The notes: generated from the sequence alone by a model not told the origin. A stretch of 64,000 nucleotides of DNA from Novosphingobium indicum (GCF_014645195.1 NZ_BMLK01000012.1:1-64000), one strand, 5' to 3'; counted from the first letter of the stretch, positions 20,314-29,948 are shown. A program made the numbers and translations.

Positions 20314-20478
20314 ATGAATATCGGAGCAGAAATCCCCTTCCGCCGCAGCCGTGCCGGACGCCACTCGACCGGTTCGCTGATCTTCGATCGCGAGCGCAAG
20401 GAATATGTGCGCGAACACGCGGACTCGGCGCAGGAGGACATGCGCATCTGGGATCACGGACATTTCCGCAAGCCTTGA
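20314..20478 (+). CDS. Small hypothetical protein (54 aa)
   Basis: ATG 20314 follows a strong GAGAGGAGG, which supports expression. The product is hydrophilic and charged (MNIGAEIPFRRSRAGRHS, then REHADSAQEDMRIWDHGHF) with no membrane segment. It is followed by a terminator hairpin. Lies 53 bp after nsrR and could share its transcript. Function unknown. Confidence 0.6.
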   Translation: MNIGAEIPFRRSRAGRHSTGSLIFDRERKEYVREHADSAQEDMRIWDHGHFRKP

Positions 20479-20526
20479 CGCTGCATCTCCAGCAAGACGG
20501 CCGTTGGCGCTGCGTAATTTGTTTGC

Positions 20527-20555
20527 GCGGCGGCTGGCGGCCGCTTTTCGTTTTT
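20527..20555 (+). terminator. Terminator after the 54-aa gene
   Basis: GCGGC (20527-20531) and GCCGC (20540-20544) stem with TTTTCGTTTTT directly after it. Confidence 0.65.
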
Positions 20556-20725
20556 AACGCAGACCGGCGGCCCCGGGAAACCCTCTGGCAAAGCGCGTTC
20601 CATCCCTTGCAATGAGCGAACTTCTCGGTTTCAAACAGCGCCAATGATCACCCCGGCAGCCTTTCATGTCGCAAGCACGAATGCCCCGTTCGCGCCCCCA
20701 GGCTGCCGCAGCCCTGGAGAACATA

Positions 20726-22897
20726 ATGATGAAAACCCGGCTCCTGGCCGCAGCCGCCCCTCTGGTCGTCGCGGCAACCCTGGCGAGTGGATGCGCAAGC
20801 GTGGCTGCTGAAGCGGAAACGCCTGCCAGCACGGCGGCAACCCCGGCCTATTCGGGCCCCTTCGCGCAGGAAAGCACCCTGCCCTTCCACGCACCCGACT
20901 TCTCGACGATCAAGGACAGCGACTACCAGCCCGCGCTTGAAGCCGGAATTGCCGCCAAGCAGGCCGAGATCGAAGCCATTGCCGAGAACGCCGAGCCGCC
21001 GACGTTCGAGAATACCGTGGTTGCCATGGAACGCGCCGGCAGCCTGCTTTCCCGCGTCGAGAACGTGTTCAGCCAGCTTGTGAGCGCCAACACCAACGAC
21101 ACGCTCGATGCGGTCGATACGGCGATGGCGCCCAAGCTCGAAGCGCTCAAGGACCGGATCTACCTGAACGACAAGCTGTTCCAGCGCGTGAAGGCCGTCC
21201 ACGACAGCGCCGAAGGCAAGGCGCTGACCGGCGAGGACGCGATGCTCCTCAAGACGACCTATGCCAAGTTCGTCCACCGCGGCGCCGAGCTGAACCCGGC
21301 CCAGAAGACCCAGCTCAAGGACATGAACCAGAGCATCGCCGCACTGGAAACCGAGTTCTCGCAGAAGCTGACCGCCGGCACCGATGCCGCCGCCGTCGTC
21401 TTTGACAGCAAGGACCAGCTCGCGGGTCTTTCCGATGCGGACATCACCGCTGCCGCCAAGCGCGCCGCCGACCGTGGCATGGCGGGCAAGTATGTGCTGG
21501 CGCTGAGCAACACCACGCAGCAGCCCGCGCTCTCGCAGCTTTCCAACCGCGACAGCCGCAAGAAGCTGTTCGAAGCGAGCGTGAACCGCACCTCGCACGG
21601 CGGCGAGTTCGACACGACCGCGATCGTCAACGAGCTTTCGACGCTGCGCGCCAACAAGGCCAAGCTCCTCGGCCTGCCCGACTTCGCCACGTTCCAGATG
21701 TACGACCGCATGGTCACCTCGCCCAAGCAGGCGCAGGAGTTCATGAACGGCTTCGTCCCGGCGCTCGGCTCCACCCAGTCGCGCGAAGCCGGTATCCTGG
21801 CCGAAGCGGCCAAGGCCGACGGCATCGACAAGCTGGAGCCCTGGGACTGGGGCTACTATGCCGAGAAGGTGCGCAAGGCGAAGTACGATCTGGATGACGC
21901 CCAGATCAAGCCATACTTCAACGTTTGGAACACGCTGGAAAACGGCGTTTTCTACGCCGCAACCCAGACTTACGGCATCACTTTCAAGCGCCGCACCGAC
22001 ATCCCCGTCTACCACCCGACGCAGCGCGTCTACGAGGTGTTCGACAAGGACGGCAGCGAACTGGCGCTGTTCTACTTCGACCCCTATGCCCGCCCCAACA
22101 AGCAGGGCGGTGCCTGGATGGGCAACTTCGTCGAACAGTCGAACCTGACGGGCGACAAGCCAGTGATCCACAACACGCTCAACGTCGCCCCGCCGGTCGA
22201 CGGCCAGGAGCCGCTCGCCACCTGGGACGACGTGACGACGATGTTCCACGAGTTCGGCCACGCGCTGCACGGCATCTTTGCCAGCCAGAAGTACCCCTCG
22301 CTTTCGGGCACGGAGACGGCGCGCGACTTCGTGGAGTTCCCCAGCCAGTTCAACGAGAACTTCGCGACGGTTCCCCCGGTGCTCCAGCACTTCGCCAAGA
22401 ATGCTGAAGGCGAGACCATCCCCGACGCGCTGATGAAGAAGATCGAGGCTGCGGCGAAGTGGAACCAGGGCCTGTCCTTCGGCGAGACGCTGCAGGCCGC
22501 CATGCTCGACATGGACTGGCACACGCTCGATCCCGAGCAGGCCAGCCAGGCGCCGATGGCCTTTGAAGCCAAGGTGCTGGACGGCATGAAGGCCAACGGC
22601 CTCGAAACCGGGCTGATCCCGCCGCGCTATCGCACGCCCTACTTCCGGCACATCTGGAGCAACGGCTATCAGGCCGGCTACTACTCCTACATCTGGACCG
22701 AAATGCTGGCGCACGACGGCTGGGCCTGGGTGGAAGCAAACGGCGGCATGACCCGCGCCAACGGCGACCACATTCGCTCGACCTTCCTCGGCCAGGGCCA
22801 CAGCAAGGATTACTCGGTGATGTACCATAACTTCACCGGCCACGATCCCGAACTGGAGCCGATGCTCGAAGCGCGCGGCCTGGCCGGCGGCAAGTAA
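20726..22897 (+). CDS. dcp: M3-family peptidyl-dipeptidase, lipoprotein form
   Basis: About 723 residues from ATG 20726 (MMKTRLLAAAAPLVV), with a lipoprotein signal ending LASGC and ribosome site GGAGA. The M3 zinc motif TMFHEFGHALHG (His-Glu-x-x-His) sits near residue 508. GYQAGYYSYIWTEMLAHDGW near the C-terminus supplies the third-ligand and substrate-binding region. Length matches Dcp/thimet-type oligopeptidases. The signal peptide predicts a periplasmic enzyme that trims dipeptides from peptides. Followed by a strong terminator. Confidence 0.92.
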   Translation: MMKTRLLAAAAPLVVAATLASGCASVAAEAETPASTAATPAYSGPFAQESTLPFHAPDFSTIKDSDYQPALEAGIAAKQAEIEAIAENAEPPTFENTVVAMERAGSLLSRVENVFSQLVSANTNDTLDAVDTAMAPKLEALKDRIYLNDKLFQRVKAVHDSAEGKALTGEDAMLLKTTYAKFVHRGAELNPAQKTQLKDMNQSIAALETEFSQKLTAGTDAAAVVFDSKDQLAGLSDADITAAAKRAADRGMAGKYVLALSNTTQQPALSQLSNRDSRKKLFEASVNRTSHGGEFDTTAIVNELSTLRANKAKLLGLPDFATFQMYDRMVTSPKQAQEFMNGFVPALGSTQSREAGILAEAAKADGIDKLEPWDWGYYAEKVRKAKYDLDDAQIKPYFNVWNTLENGVFYAATQTYGITFKRRTDIPVYHPTQRVYEVFDKDGSELALFYFDPYARPNKQGGAWMGNFVEQSNLTGDKPVIHNTLNVAPPVDGQEPLATWDDVTTMFHEFGHALHGIFASQKYPSLSGTETARDFVEFPSQFNENFATVPPVLQHFAKNAEGETIPDALMKKIEAAAKWNQGLSFGETLQAAMLDMDWHTLDPEQASQAPMAFEAKVLDGMKANGLETGLIPPRYRTPYFRHIWSNGYQAGYYSYIWTEMLAHDGWAWVEANGGMTRANGDHIRSTFLGQGHSKDYSVMYHNFTGHDPELEPMLEARGLAGGK

Positions 22898-22908
22898 GGC
22901 CAAAGTAT

Positions 22909-22939
22909 CCCCTCCTGCCCGCATCAAGGGCAGGAGGGG
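22909..22939 (+). terminator. dcp terminator
   Basis: Perfect 12-bp stem CCCCTCCTGCCC (22909-22920) and GGGCAGGAGGGG (22928-22939) with a 7-base loop. No long T run. Confidence 0.7.
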
Positions 22940-23086
22940 AACTCCTCAGGGGCGTTTGCGTGCGGCTACATTGGCACAGTTCAGCGCAATAGCTGCCGTT
23001 CCGGATGCGCCGACTTTGCTGCCGTTTTGCTTAGTGGCAGCACACGCCCCTTTTCGGACATTATGAGGGACGTAAAAGCCCGTCAC

Positions 23087-23533
23087 ATGCTTCATACTCT
23101 TACCTTCGAAATCGAGCGCAATAATGGAGGTGGGGCGATTTTGATGCCCTGTATCGATAGGCTGCGGCTCGCCGATCTTGTCGCCGATTTCGAACGTGAG
23201 AATGGACACAACGACCCTGCTGGCGGATACGGAGGAATCGTGCCTTGGCACTTCAATTTAGGTCCGCTGCCCTCCTACTTTCTGGGAAAAGAAGGCCCCA
23301 TTGAGGGCGAGGAAAAAGGTGAAATCTACGCCTTGTTCTGCGAGTGTGGGGACGCGGGCTGCTGGCCACTCATCGCTCACGTGCAGGCAGACAATGAAGT
23401 GGTCATCTGGGATCGCTTCGCCCAACCACATCGCCCGAAGCGGGACTACACAGGCTTTGGCCCATTCATGTTTGCTCGATCCCAATACGACGCAACAGTG
23501 GCGGCTGCGGCCCTCGCCGAAGGGATCAGCTAG
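23087..23533 (+). CDS. Hypothetical protein, lower GC
   Basis: About 148 residues from ATG 23087 (MLHTLTFEIERNNGGG); earlier in-frame starts at 23063 and 23027 are possible. Features: an acidic, tryptophan-containing globular protein with GGIVPWHFNLGPLPSYFLGK, a CECGDAGCWPL cluster of three cysteines, and WDRFAQPHRPKRDYTGFGPF. No signal peptide. Base composition is closer to even than in neighbours, suggesting later acquisition. Resembles small immunity-like proteins in overall character, but I recognise no family. Confidence 0.65.
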   Translation: MLHTLTFEIERNNGGGAILMPCIDRLRLADLVADFERENGHNDPAGGYGGIVPWHFNLGPLPSYFLGKEGPIEGEEKGEIYALFCECGDAGCWPLIAHVQADNEVVIWDRFAQPHRPKRDYTGFGPFMFARSQYDATVAAAALAEGIS

Positions 23534-23564
23534 GTCTGCTTCCCACCCAAATCAGCCCCTTCAG

Positions 23565-23768
23565 TTCCGCTCAGCCTGAGCCTGTCGAAGGCCCCAAGGC
23601 TTGGCGCTGCGGCTGCCATGCTTCGCCAAGCTCAGCATGAGCGGAGTGTATGTGGATATGTCAGCTCGCCACCCCTAATTGCCGTCCGCACCCGGAAGGC
23701 GAATGGCCGCTTCCTCCGACTTTCCCGCCGCTGCGCCCCCGCTAGCAGCCTTCCACGGGCGGCCATTC
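23565..23768. repeat. Family A palindrome and a short inverted repeat
   Basis: 23565-23647: family A arms CCGCTCAGCCTGAGCCTGTC and GCTTCGCCAAGCTCAGCATG. 23701-23710 GAATGGCCGC pairs with GCGGCCATTC at 23759-23768. No gene in this stretch. Confidence 0.75.
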
Positions 23769-23793
23769 ATTCATATATCAATGCGCACTTGAG

Positions 23794-24534
23794 CTAACCC
23801 ACCGACAGGGCCCGTGCGCCCGGCTCTCCCAGCCAGCGCGCGGGGCAGCCCCACACGCGGGCGATCACGTCTTCGGACAGCGCCTGTACGGGCGGACCAT
23901 CGGCGGCAAGACGGCCGCGATCGAGCACCACCACCCGGTCGGCATGGTTCATCGCCATCGACAGGTCGTGCAGCACCAGCACGACACCCCTGCCTGCAGC
24001 GGCCTGCTCGCGAAAGCGGTGCACCAGCGCGGCGGCATGGCCGAGGTCGAGATTGGCCAGCGGCTCGTCCGCCAGCAGCCATCCGGGCCGCGTCGCCAGC
24101 ACCCGCGCCATCAGCGCCCGCGCGCGCTCGCCGCCGGAGAGCTGCGAGACCGGGCGGTGGCGGAAGTCTTCCAGATCCATCGCGGCAATGGCCGCGTCGA
24201 TGGCGGCCTGCGCCTCCGTGGCGGGCGCGCCGCGCCAGGGCAAGCGGCCCAGCGAGATCAGCACTTCGACAGACACGTCCCAGGCGACTTCGGGCGATTG
24301 CGGCAGGTAGCCCAAAGCGCGGGCGCGCTCCTGAGGACGCAGGCGCCCCAACCATTCCCCATCGAGCGCCACGTGCCCCGTATCCGCCTTCAGCAATCCC
24401 GCAAGACACGAGAGCAGCGTGGATTTCCCTGCGCCGTTGGGGCCGCAGATCGCGGTGATCTCGCCCAGGTTCAGTGCGAGCGTCAGTTCTTCCAGCCGTC
24501 CCTTTACGCCGAGATCGCAGGCCTGCAGGCTCAT
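23794..24534 (-). CDS. btuD: Vitamin B12 ABC transporter ATP-binding protein
   Basis: 246-residue ABC ATPase. Walker A is GPNGAGKSTLLS (near residue 34), the signature is LSGGERARALMARVLA, and Walker B is WLLADEPLANLD, followed by the switch His in LVLHDLSMAMNHAD. The FepC/BtuD branch is indicated by length and context. It is the last gene of the btuBFCD operon, and its ATG overlaps the btuC stop by 4 bp. Powers cobalamin import across the inner membrane. Confidence 0.9.
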   Translation of the reverse strand: MSLQACDLGVKGRLEELTLALNLGEITAICGPNGAGKSTLLSCLAGLLKADTGHVALDGEWLGRLRPQERARALGYLPQSPEVAWDVSVEVLISLGRLPWRGAPATEAQAAIDAAIAAMDLEDFRHRPVSQLSGGERARALMARVLATRPGWLLADEPLANLDLGHAAALVHRFREQAAAGRGVVLVLHDLSMAMNHADRVVVLDRGRLAADGPPVQALSEDVIARVWGCPARWLGEPGARALSVG

Positions 24535-25496
24535 GCCAGCCCCCTGCGCATCTTGAGCAGCAAGTGCAGGAAGAACGGCGCGCCGAGAAGGCTGAGCGCG
24601 ATGCCGAGCCGCAGTTCACCGCCCGCGAGCGGCAGGATGCGGCAAAGGCAGTCGGCGACCAGCAGCAGCAGCGCCCCGGCCAGCGCACTCGGGATAATCA
24701 GGGAGCTTGGCCGCCGGTCGGTCAGCGGGCGCACGAGATGCGGCACGACCAGCCCGACGAAACCGATGATCCCCGCGACTGCGACACCCGCGCCGACAGT
24801 GAGGCCGATCCCGGCGATCATCAGCGCCTGCAGGCGGCGCGGGTCGACGCCGAGCGAACGCGCCGCCGCCTCGCCCAGCGTCAGCGCATCGAGACTGCGC
24901 CCGGCCAGCACCAGCACGCCGATGCCCGCGAGCGTGAACGGCGTGGCGATCCAGACCTCGCGCCATGAACGGTCCGCCAGCGTGCCCATCAGCCAGGTGA
25001 CGATCTCGCTCATGGCAAAGGGCGTGGGCGAAAGGCTGATGGCAAGGCTCATCAGCGCACCCGCAAGGCTCGAGATCATCAGGCCGGCAAGCGTGAACAG
25101 CGCCACCCCGCCTTCGCGCCCGGCGATCAGCGCCAGCAGCGCCATCGCGCCGCCTGCCCCGACCAGCGCGAAGACAGGCAGCAGGTAGGCGGAAGCGGCA
25201 TAGCCGGTCCAGAAGCTGAGCACCGCACCCAGCGCCGCGCCCGGCGCAATGCCGAACAGGCCCGGATCGGCGAGCGGATTGCGCAGGAACCCCTGCATGG
25301 CCGCCCCGGCGGCGCCCAGCCCGGCACCGAGCACCAGCGCCAGCACCGCGCGCGGCAGGCGAAGCTGCATGAGGATCACCGAGGCATTGCGCGTTTCGGG
25401 TACCAGCGGATCGATCCAGACCCTGCCCGCCAGCAGCGAGAGCGGCACGGCCACGGCGATGGCCAGCAGCAGGATCAGGATGAGACGCTGGTTCAC
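24531..25496 (-). CDS. btuC: Vitamin B12 ABC transporter permease
   Basis: 321 residues from GTG 25496, overlapping the btuF stop by 4 bp. About ten membrane segments. FecCD/BtuC family motifs include RLPRAVLALVLGAGLGAAGA, MQGFLRNPLADPGLFGI and GFVGLVVPHLVRPLTDR (ATPase coupling loop). Forms the inner-membrane channel of the cobalamin importer with BtuD, fed by BtuF. Confidence 0.92.
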   Translation of the reverse strand: MNQRLILILLLAIAVAVPLSLLAGRVWIDPLVPETRNASVILMQLRLPRAVLALVLGAGLGAAGAAMQGFLRNPLADPGLFGIAPGAALGAVLSFWTGYAASAYLLPVFALVGAGGAMALLALIAGREGGVALFTLAGLMISSLAGALMSLAISLSPTPFAMSEIVTWLMGTLADRSWREVWIATPFTLAGIGVLVLAGRSLDALTLGEAAARSLGVDPRRLQALMIAGIGLTVGAGVAVAGIIGFVGLVVPHLVRPLTDRRPSSLIIPSALAGALLLLVADCLCRILPLAGGELRLGIALSLLGAPFFLHLLLKMRRGLA

Positions 25497-26494
25497 CGCT
25501 GCTGCCCCGTGGCGCCGACACCCTGCGACAGGCTCAGGGTGAGCGGGGGAGGTTCGGTCGCGGATTCCGCTCGGGCAGATCTTGTCGAAGCACGCTTGGC
25601 CAGCCCGCGCTGGACCCCGCTCAGCCTTTCGAGCGCGCGCGGAATGGTCGGACCGCCGCACCATAGCAGCGAACTGTCGAGCGGCCTGCGCACGGTGCCG
25701 TCCAGCGCCGAGAGCGCGGGATGGCGCAACATGCGGTCTTCCTGCGACTGCGGATTGCCCACCGCGAAGATCACCCGGGGCGGCTGGGCCAGCACGCGCT
25801 CGAGCGGCAGGAAGTCCGCCTGCGACAGCCCGCGCGCCGCCGCGCCATTGGCAAAGCCCGCGTGCTTGAGAAGATCGGCGATCAGCGTGCCGTCGCCGGC
25901 TACGATCCCGCCCGATTCCCACACCAGCGCAGGCACCGGCGCATGACCGGCAGGCGCAGCGCTCTGCGCCATGGCGCTTTCGATACGACCGATCATCGCC
26001 ATGCCCGCCTGCGGATTGCCCGCGAGATCCGCCAGTGCGCGCACTTGCGCTTCGGAGGTTGCGATATCGGCCGGCATCGTCATGGTCACCACCCGGATAC
26101 CCAGGTCGTCGAGCGCCTGGCGCGTGGCGGGGGCGAGGAAGCTGCCCGCCACCACCACGTCCGGGTCCAGCGCGGCCACTTCCTCCACCGATCCCGAAGT
26201 GGCCGGGAAGCGCCGGGCGAGATCGACGTCCATCGAGGCGGAAGCGCGGTCGTGGCTGTAGTGCGAGACCGCCAGCAGCTGGCCGGGGGCCGCCACTTCA
26301 GCCAGCACCGCGTCGCTGCACGGATTGAGCGAGACGATCGTCGGCCGCTTCACCTCGCGCGCCGGGGTGTCCGCTTCCACGGCACACCCCGCCAACGCCA
26401 TCCCCGCGAGCACAAGGAGCCCGATCCACAGCACAGTGCCGAGATCCGGCCCCTTCCGCTTGCGCGGGGACGGCGAAGGACGGCGCAAGGTCAC
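25493..26494 (-). CDS. btuF: Cobalamin-binding protein BtuF with repeat-encoded C-terminus
   Basis: 333 residues. Signal anchor or lipoprotein signal (LVLAGMALAGCAVEA, lipobox LAGC), then a type III periplasmic-binding domain: RPTIVSLNPCSDAVLAEV, LAVSHYSHDRA, LDPDVVVAGSFLAPATRQAL, PALVWESGGIVAGDGTLIAD. Residues ~300-325 are a translated family A palindrome (ASTRSARAESATEPPPLTLS), so the native C-terminus was near LSGVQRGL. Despite the insertion the stop still overlaps btuC by 4 bp. The start overlaps the btuB stop by 4 bp. Confidence 0.88.
   Translation of the reverse strand: MTLRRPSPSPRKRKGPDLGTVLWIGLLVLAGMALAGCAVEADTPAREVKRPTIVSLNPCSDAVLAEVAAPGQLLAVSHYSHDRASASMDVDLARRFPATSGSVEEVAALDPDVVVAGSFLAPATRQALDDLGIRVVTMTMPADIATSEAQVRALADLAGNPQAGMAMIGRIESAMAQSAAPAGHAPVPALVWESGGIVAGDGTLIADLLKHAGFANGAAARGLSQADFLPLERVLAQPPRVIFAVGNPQSQEDRMLRHPALSALDGTVRRPLDSSLLWCGGPTIPRALERLSGVQRGLAKRASTRSARAESATEPPPLTLSLSQGVGATGQQR
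25520..25597. repeat. Family A palindrome inside btuF
   Basis: 78 bp, in frame; arms CCCTGCGACAGGCTCAGGGT and CGGGCAGATCTTGTCGAAGC, the second more diverged than in other copies. Confidence 0.85.
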
Positions 26495-28305
26495 ATCTTC
26501 ACCCGCACCCCGGCATAGGCCGAGCGGCCGGGGGTGCCATAGGTCCGCACCACTTCGTAGTGCTCGTCGAACAGGTTCTCGACCCGGCCATAGACCTCGA
26601 TGTTATCGGTCACGGCAAAGGCACTGCGCAGGCCGACGACGAGGTGACCATCGACATACTGGCTGTTGGCCATGTCGTCATAGCGCCCGCCGCCCACGCG
26701 CAGGTCCGCGCCGAGCCGCAGACCGAGATCCCAGGCCTTGTCGAGACTGGCGTAGAAGTTCGACTTGGGCCGCCGCGCCAGCCGTGCGCCGGTGGTCTCG
26801 TCCGTCGCGTCGAGATAGGTGTAGGACAGGTTCACGTCGAAGCCGTTCCAGTTCGCCACCTGCATGCCCAGTTCCACGCCCTGCGCGCGGGCGCGCCCGA
26901 CGTTGTAGTAGTTCCAGTTAGCAAAGTCGTAGTCGATGAGGTTCTTCGTCTTGCGGTCGAAGTAGGTCAGCGTGAAGCGGCCGGTGCCTTCGGCGAAGGG
27001 CTGCTCGATGCCGACATCCCACCCCTTGGAGGTTTCCGGATCGAGTGCGCGGAAACCGGCATTGGTGTAGAGCTGATAGAGCGACGGTGCCTTGAAGCCC
27101 TCGCCATAGCTGGCGCGCAGCACCGGGGCATCGACGCCCGATCCGATCACCCAGGCGCCGTTGGCCGCGAAAGTGGTCTTGTCGCCGAAGTCCGAATTGT
27201 CGTCATAGCGCAGGCCGCCGTTGAGGGTCAGCCCCGCCAGCGGGTGCAGCGTGAGGTTGCCGTAGACGCTGTCGATCGAGGTCGAATCCTGCGATCCGTA
27301 GTTGTCATCGAACGTCTGCTTCTCGGTCTCCGCACCGACCAGCACGGAAATCAGCTCGACCGGCGCGAACGAGGCCTGCCCTTCGAAGCGCTCGACCTTG
27401 CCGTTGGTCTCATAGGGCCCCCAAACCGCATCGTCGGAGATACGGCGAGTGTCTGTCAGGCCATAGCCGAGGCGCGCGGAAAGGCGCCCGTCGAGGCCAT
27501 TATAGCGCACATTGGCATAGCCCAGCGTATCACGCTTGAGACCGACATTGAGCGCATCGGCACCGAAACCGTCGTAATCGTAGTTAGCCTTGGTCCAGTA
27601 GCCGCCGGCATCGACCGAAAGGCCCGGCGTCAGTTCCACTTCGGCGCGGGCATTGGCGCTCCTGCTTTCGAAACCGTCCTTCTCGGTGCCGCCACGGCGC
27701 TCGTTGAAGGCCGAGTAGCCGTCGCCCTTCAGCCAGTTGCCGCCAAACGTCAGGCCGACGGGGCCAAGCATCCCGGCGGCCGATGCGCCGACCTGCTTGC
27801 GGTCGCGCCAGCCGTATTCGGCCTGCGCCTGCCCGTGCCACTGCTCGGTGGGGCGCTTGGTGATGAAGTTGATGACGCCGCCGATGGCGCGGCTGCCCCA
27901 GATCACGCCGGCCGAACCGCGCACCACTTCCACCCGGTCGAACTGACCTATGGTGAGCGCGCCGAAATCGAAACCGCCGCCGACATCGCCCGGATCGTTG
28001 ATGCGCACGCCGTCGATCAGCACGAGGCTCTGCGCGTTGTCCGCACCCCGGATGAAGACGCTGGAAGGCTGGCCGAAGCCGCCCGAGTTGGTCACCGATA
28101 CTCCGGGCACACGCGAAAGCACGTCGGTGGCGGTGGTCGCCTGCGTGCGTTCGATCTCGTCGCGGGTGATGATGCTGATCGACTGGCCGATCCGGGTGAC
28201 GGGCGTCGGCTCGCGCGTTGCAGTCACGACGATAGGGTCTTTGTCCGCCGCCATGGCGGGCGTACCGACCACAAGCGCGGCACCAAGCAGATACAGGTAT
28301 TTCAT
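26491..28305 (-). CDS. btuB: TonB-dependent cobalamin receptor BtuB
   Basis: 604 residues from ATG 28305. Signal peptide (YLLGAALVVGTPAMA), TonB box DPIVVTATRE at the mature N-terminus, and a plug domain (DVLSRVPGVSVTNSGGFGQP, FIRGADNAQSLVLIDGVR, VEVVRGSAGVIWGSRAIGGV). A 22-strand barrel follows, ending GRSAYAGVRVKM with a terminal hydrophobic residue. Imports vitamin B12 across the outer membrane. First gene of the operon, behind a cobalamin riboswitch. Confidence 0.95.
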   Translation of the reverse strand: MKYLYLLGAALVVGTPAMAADKDPIVVTATREPTPVTRIGQSISIITRDEIERTQATTATDVLSRVPGVSVTNSGGFGQPSSVFIRGADNAQSLVLIDGVRINDPGDVGGGFDFGALTIGQFDRVEVVRGSAGVIWGSRAIGGVINFITKRPTEQWHGQAQAEYGWRDRKQVGASAAGMLGPVGLTFGGNWLKGDGYSAFNERRGGTEKDGFESRSANARAEVELTPGLSVDAGGYWTKANYDYDGFGADALNVGLKRDTLGYANVRYNGLDGRLSARLGYGLTDTRRISDDAVWGPYETNGKVERFEGQASFAPVELISVLVGAETEKQTFDDNYGSQDSTSIDSVYGNLTLHPLAGLTLNGGLRYDDNSDFGDKTTFAANGAWVIGSGVDAPVLRASYGEGFKAPSLYQLYTNAGFRALDPETSKGWDVGIEQPFAEGTGRFTLTYFDRKTKNLIDYDFANWNYYNVGRARAQGVELGMQVANWNGFDVNLSYTYLDATDETTGARLARRPKSNFYASLDKAWDLGLRLGADLRVGGGRYDDMANSQYVDGHLVVGLRSAFAVTDNIEVYGRVENLFDEHYEVVRTYGTPGRSAYAGVRVKM

Positions 28306-28404
28306 AAGCAGACTCCGAACCTTGAACGAAATGCCGTTCATGGCGGAGGACGCGCGTCTTCGACGCGTGTCTCGCTGCATTCCGGTACACCCCGCCCGGC
28401 GCGG

Positions 28405-28600
28405 AACGACCGTCTCGGGCAGGTCTCCTGGCTCCCGGATCGATGCCCGCGCTCGCCTTCCCAGCCCATTCGCGGCCAGTGGCATGTGGAGTGCGGACTC
28501 CCCGGTCACAGTTGCGGGGGCAGCGCCGGAATTTAGCCGACTTCCCTCTTCGGCCCGGCCCCTCTTGCGAAGCGCCGGACAACCCATGACGTGGCCGCGC
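28405..28600 (-). promoter_or_regulatory. Cobalamin riboswitch
   Basis: Read on the minus strand the element contains GAAGAGGGAAGTCGG, CTGCCCCCGCAACTGTGACC, GGGAAGGCGAGCG and the B12 box AGCCAGGAGACCTGCC (28418-28433). These are the conserved blocks of the adenosylcobalamin aptamer in the right order. It lies about 100 bases before btuB. A hairpin between it and the start (ACGCGTC-GAA-GACGCG) may be part of the expression platform. Predicted to switch off the btuBFCD operon when B12 is plentiful. Confidence 0.93.
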
Positions 28601-28790
28601 CGATAATGCGCCGTTGCGGGTTTGGCAAGTAACGCCCCCCGCATGGCTAAAGCGAATTCTTAAGTGATTAAGCCTATCCGGCCACCCTGTCCCACACAGG
28701 GACGGCGCGGAATGCCGGGATGCAGCGGCTTTCGAGTCGGGTTAGCTAAATGCCTGCGTCCATGCGCCTCGACGCTGCGAAAGGAAGCGA

Positions 28791-29948
28791 GTGCCCTCTG
28801 CCATCCTCACATCTGACCCGGTCTGGGCCGATTGGAGCGAAGAGCGCCCGTGCGATTTCACTGCCCGTTTCGAACGCAAGGCCCTGCGCATGGACCACGC
28901 GCCGCGCCAGGCCCGGGCCAAGAAGCGCTGGACGCTGGGCGCCACCGCGCTTGCAGCTGTCGCCCTCCCCGCTTTCGCCGCACCGCAAGGCTGGGATCGT
29001 TTCCAGATCGCCGATGCCGTGGCCACCGAAACGCCGGTGGAACCGATGCCCTTCGAAAAGGCCGGCGCGAGCTTCCCCGGTTCGGCCTTCTATTACCTGG
29101 AAATCGAAAAGCCGGTTCTGCAAGTAGGCGAAGGCATCCACTCCGATGCCGAAGACAAGCCCTCCGGCCCGACGCTCGGCGACGGCCCTGTCGCCAAGCC
29201 GATGCAAATCGACAATTCCGGCGTCGACCGCACCCGCGCGCAGCAGTGTCTGACCGCCGCCATCTACTATGAAGCCGCCAGCGAGTCCGAAGCCGGCCAG
29301 CGCGCGGTCGCCCAGGTCGTGCTCAACCGCGTGGCGCACCCCGCCTATCCGAACACGGTTTGCGGCGTCGTCTACGAAGGGTCCGAGCGGTCCACCGGCT
29401 GCCAGTTCTCGTTCACCTGCGACGGCTCGCTCGCCCGCAGGCCCTCGCAGCTGTTCTGGGACCGCGCCAAGACCGTGGCCCGGCAGGCGCTGACAGGCGC
29501 CGTCTATGCCCCCGTCGGCCTCGCGACTCACTATCATACGGTTCAGGTCCGCCCCTACTGGGCGCCGAGCCTGCACTATCTCGGCACGATCGGCGAACAC
29601 CGTTTCTACAGCTTCAACGGCCCGGCCGGTAAGCCCGCCGCGTTCCGCTTCGCCTATGTCGGCGGCGAGCCCGCCGCCCGCCCGCACGCCCGCAGCCTGA
29701 TCAGCGAACCGGACCCCTCGCTCGATCCGGTGACCGTGCAACGCGCTTTCGATTCGGTCGAGCAGCTCAAGGCCCAGCCCGAGGGCACGATTGCCGCTGC
29801 CGCTTCGATCGGAACGCCCGCCTACACCAGCGCCCTGCGCGAGCGTGGCGGCGATGCGATGTATCAGGGCAGGAACCTGCCCCCTGCCCATGGCATCAAG
29901 CCCGAGTTCGCCAACTCGGGACGCTGGATTGCGCAGCCGGGCAGCTGA
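28791..29948 (+). CDS. SleB/CwlJ-family cell wall hydrolase
   Basis: 385 residues from GTG 28791 (AAGGAAG upstream), or 352 from ATG 28890, which sits directly before a basic stretch and the membrane/signal segment LGATALAAVALPAFA. The Hydrolase_2 domain begins CLTAAIYYEAASESEAGQRA with the catalytic Glu, and continues VAQVVLNRVAHPAYPNTVCG, GCQFSFTCDG and ATHYHTVQVRPYWA. Family members cleave peptidoglycan glycan strands. Exported by the N-terminal segment. Monocistronic. Confidence 0.88.
   Translation: MPSAILTSDPVWADWSEERPCDFTARFERKALRMDHAPRQARAKKRWTLGATALAAVALPAFAAPQGWDRFQIADAVATETPVEPMPFEKAGASFPGSAFYYLEIEKPVLQVGEGIHSDAEDKPSGPTLGDGPVAKPMQIDNSGVDRTRAQQCLTAAIYYEAASESEAGQRAVAQVVLNRVAHPAYPNTVCGVVYEGSERSTGCQFSFTCDGSLARRPSQLFWDRAKTVARQALTGAVYAPVGLATHYHTVQVRPYWAPSLHYLGTIGEHRFYSFNGPAGKPAAFRFAYVGGEPAARPHARSLISEPDPSLDPVTVQRAFDSVEQLKAQPEGTIAAAASIGTPAYTSALRERGGDAMYQGRNLPPAHGIKPEFANSGRWIAQPGS

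Noticed and set aside
28320..28644. N-terminal extension of BtuB through the leader (start at 28644)
   Set aside because: This stretch is the cobalamin riboswitch; the true signal peptide starts at 28305.
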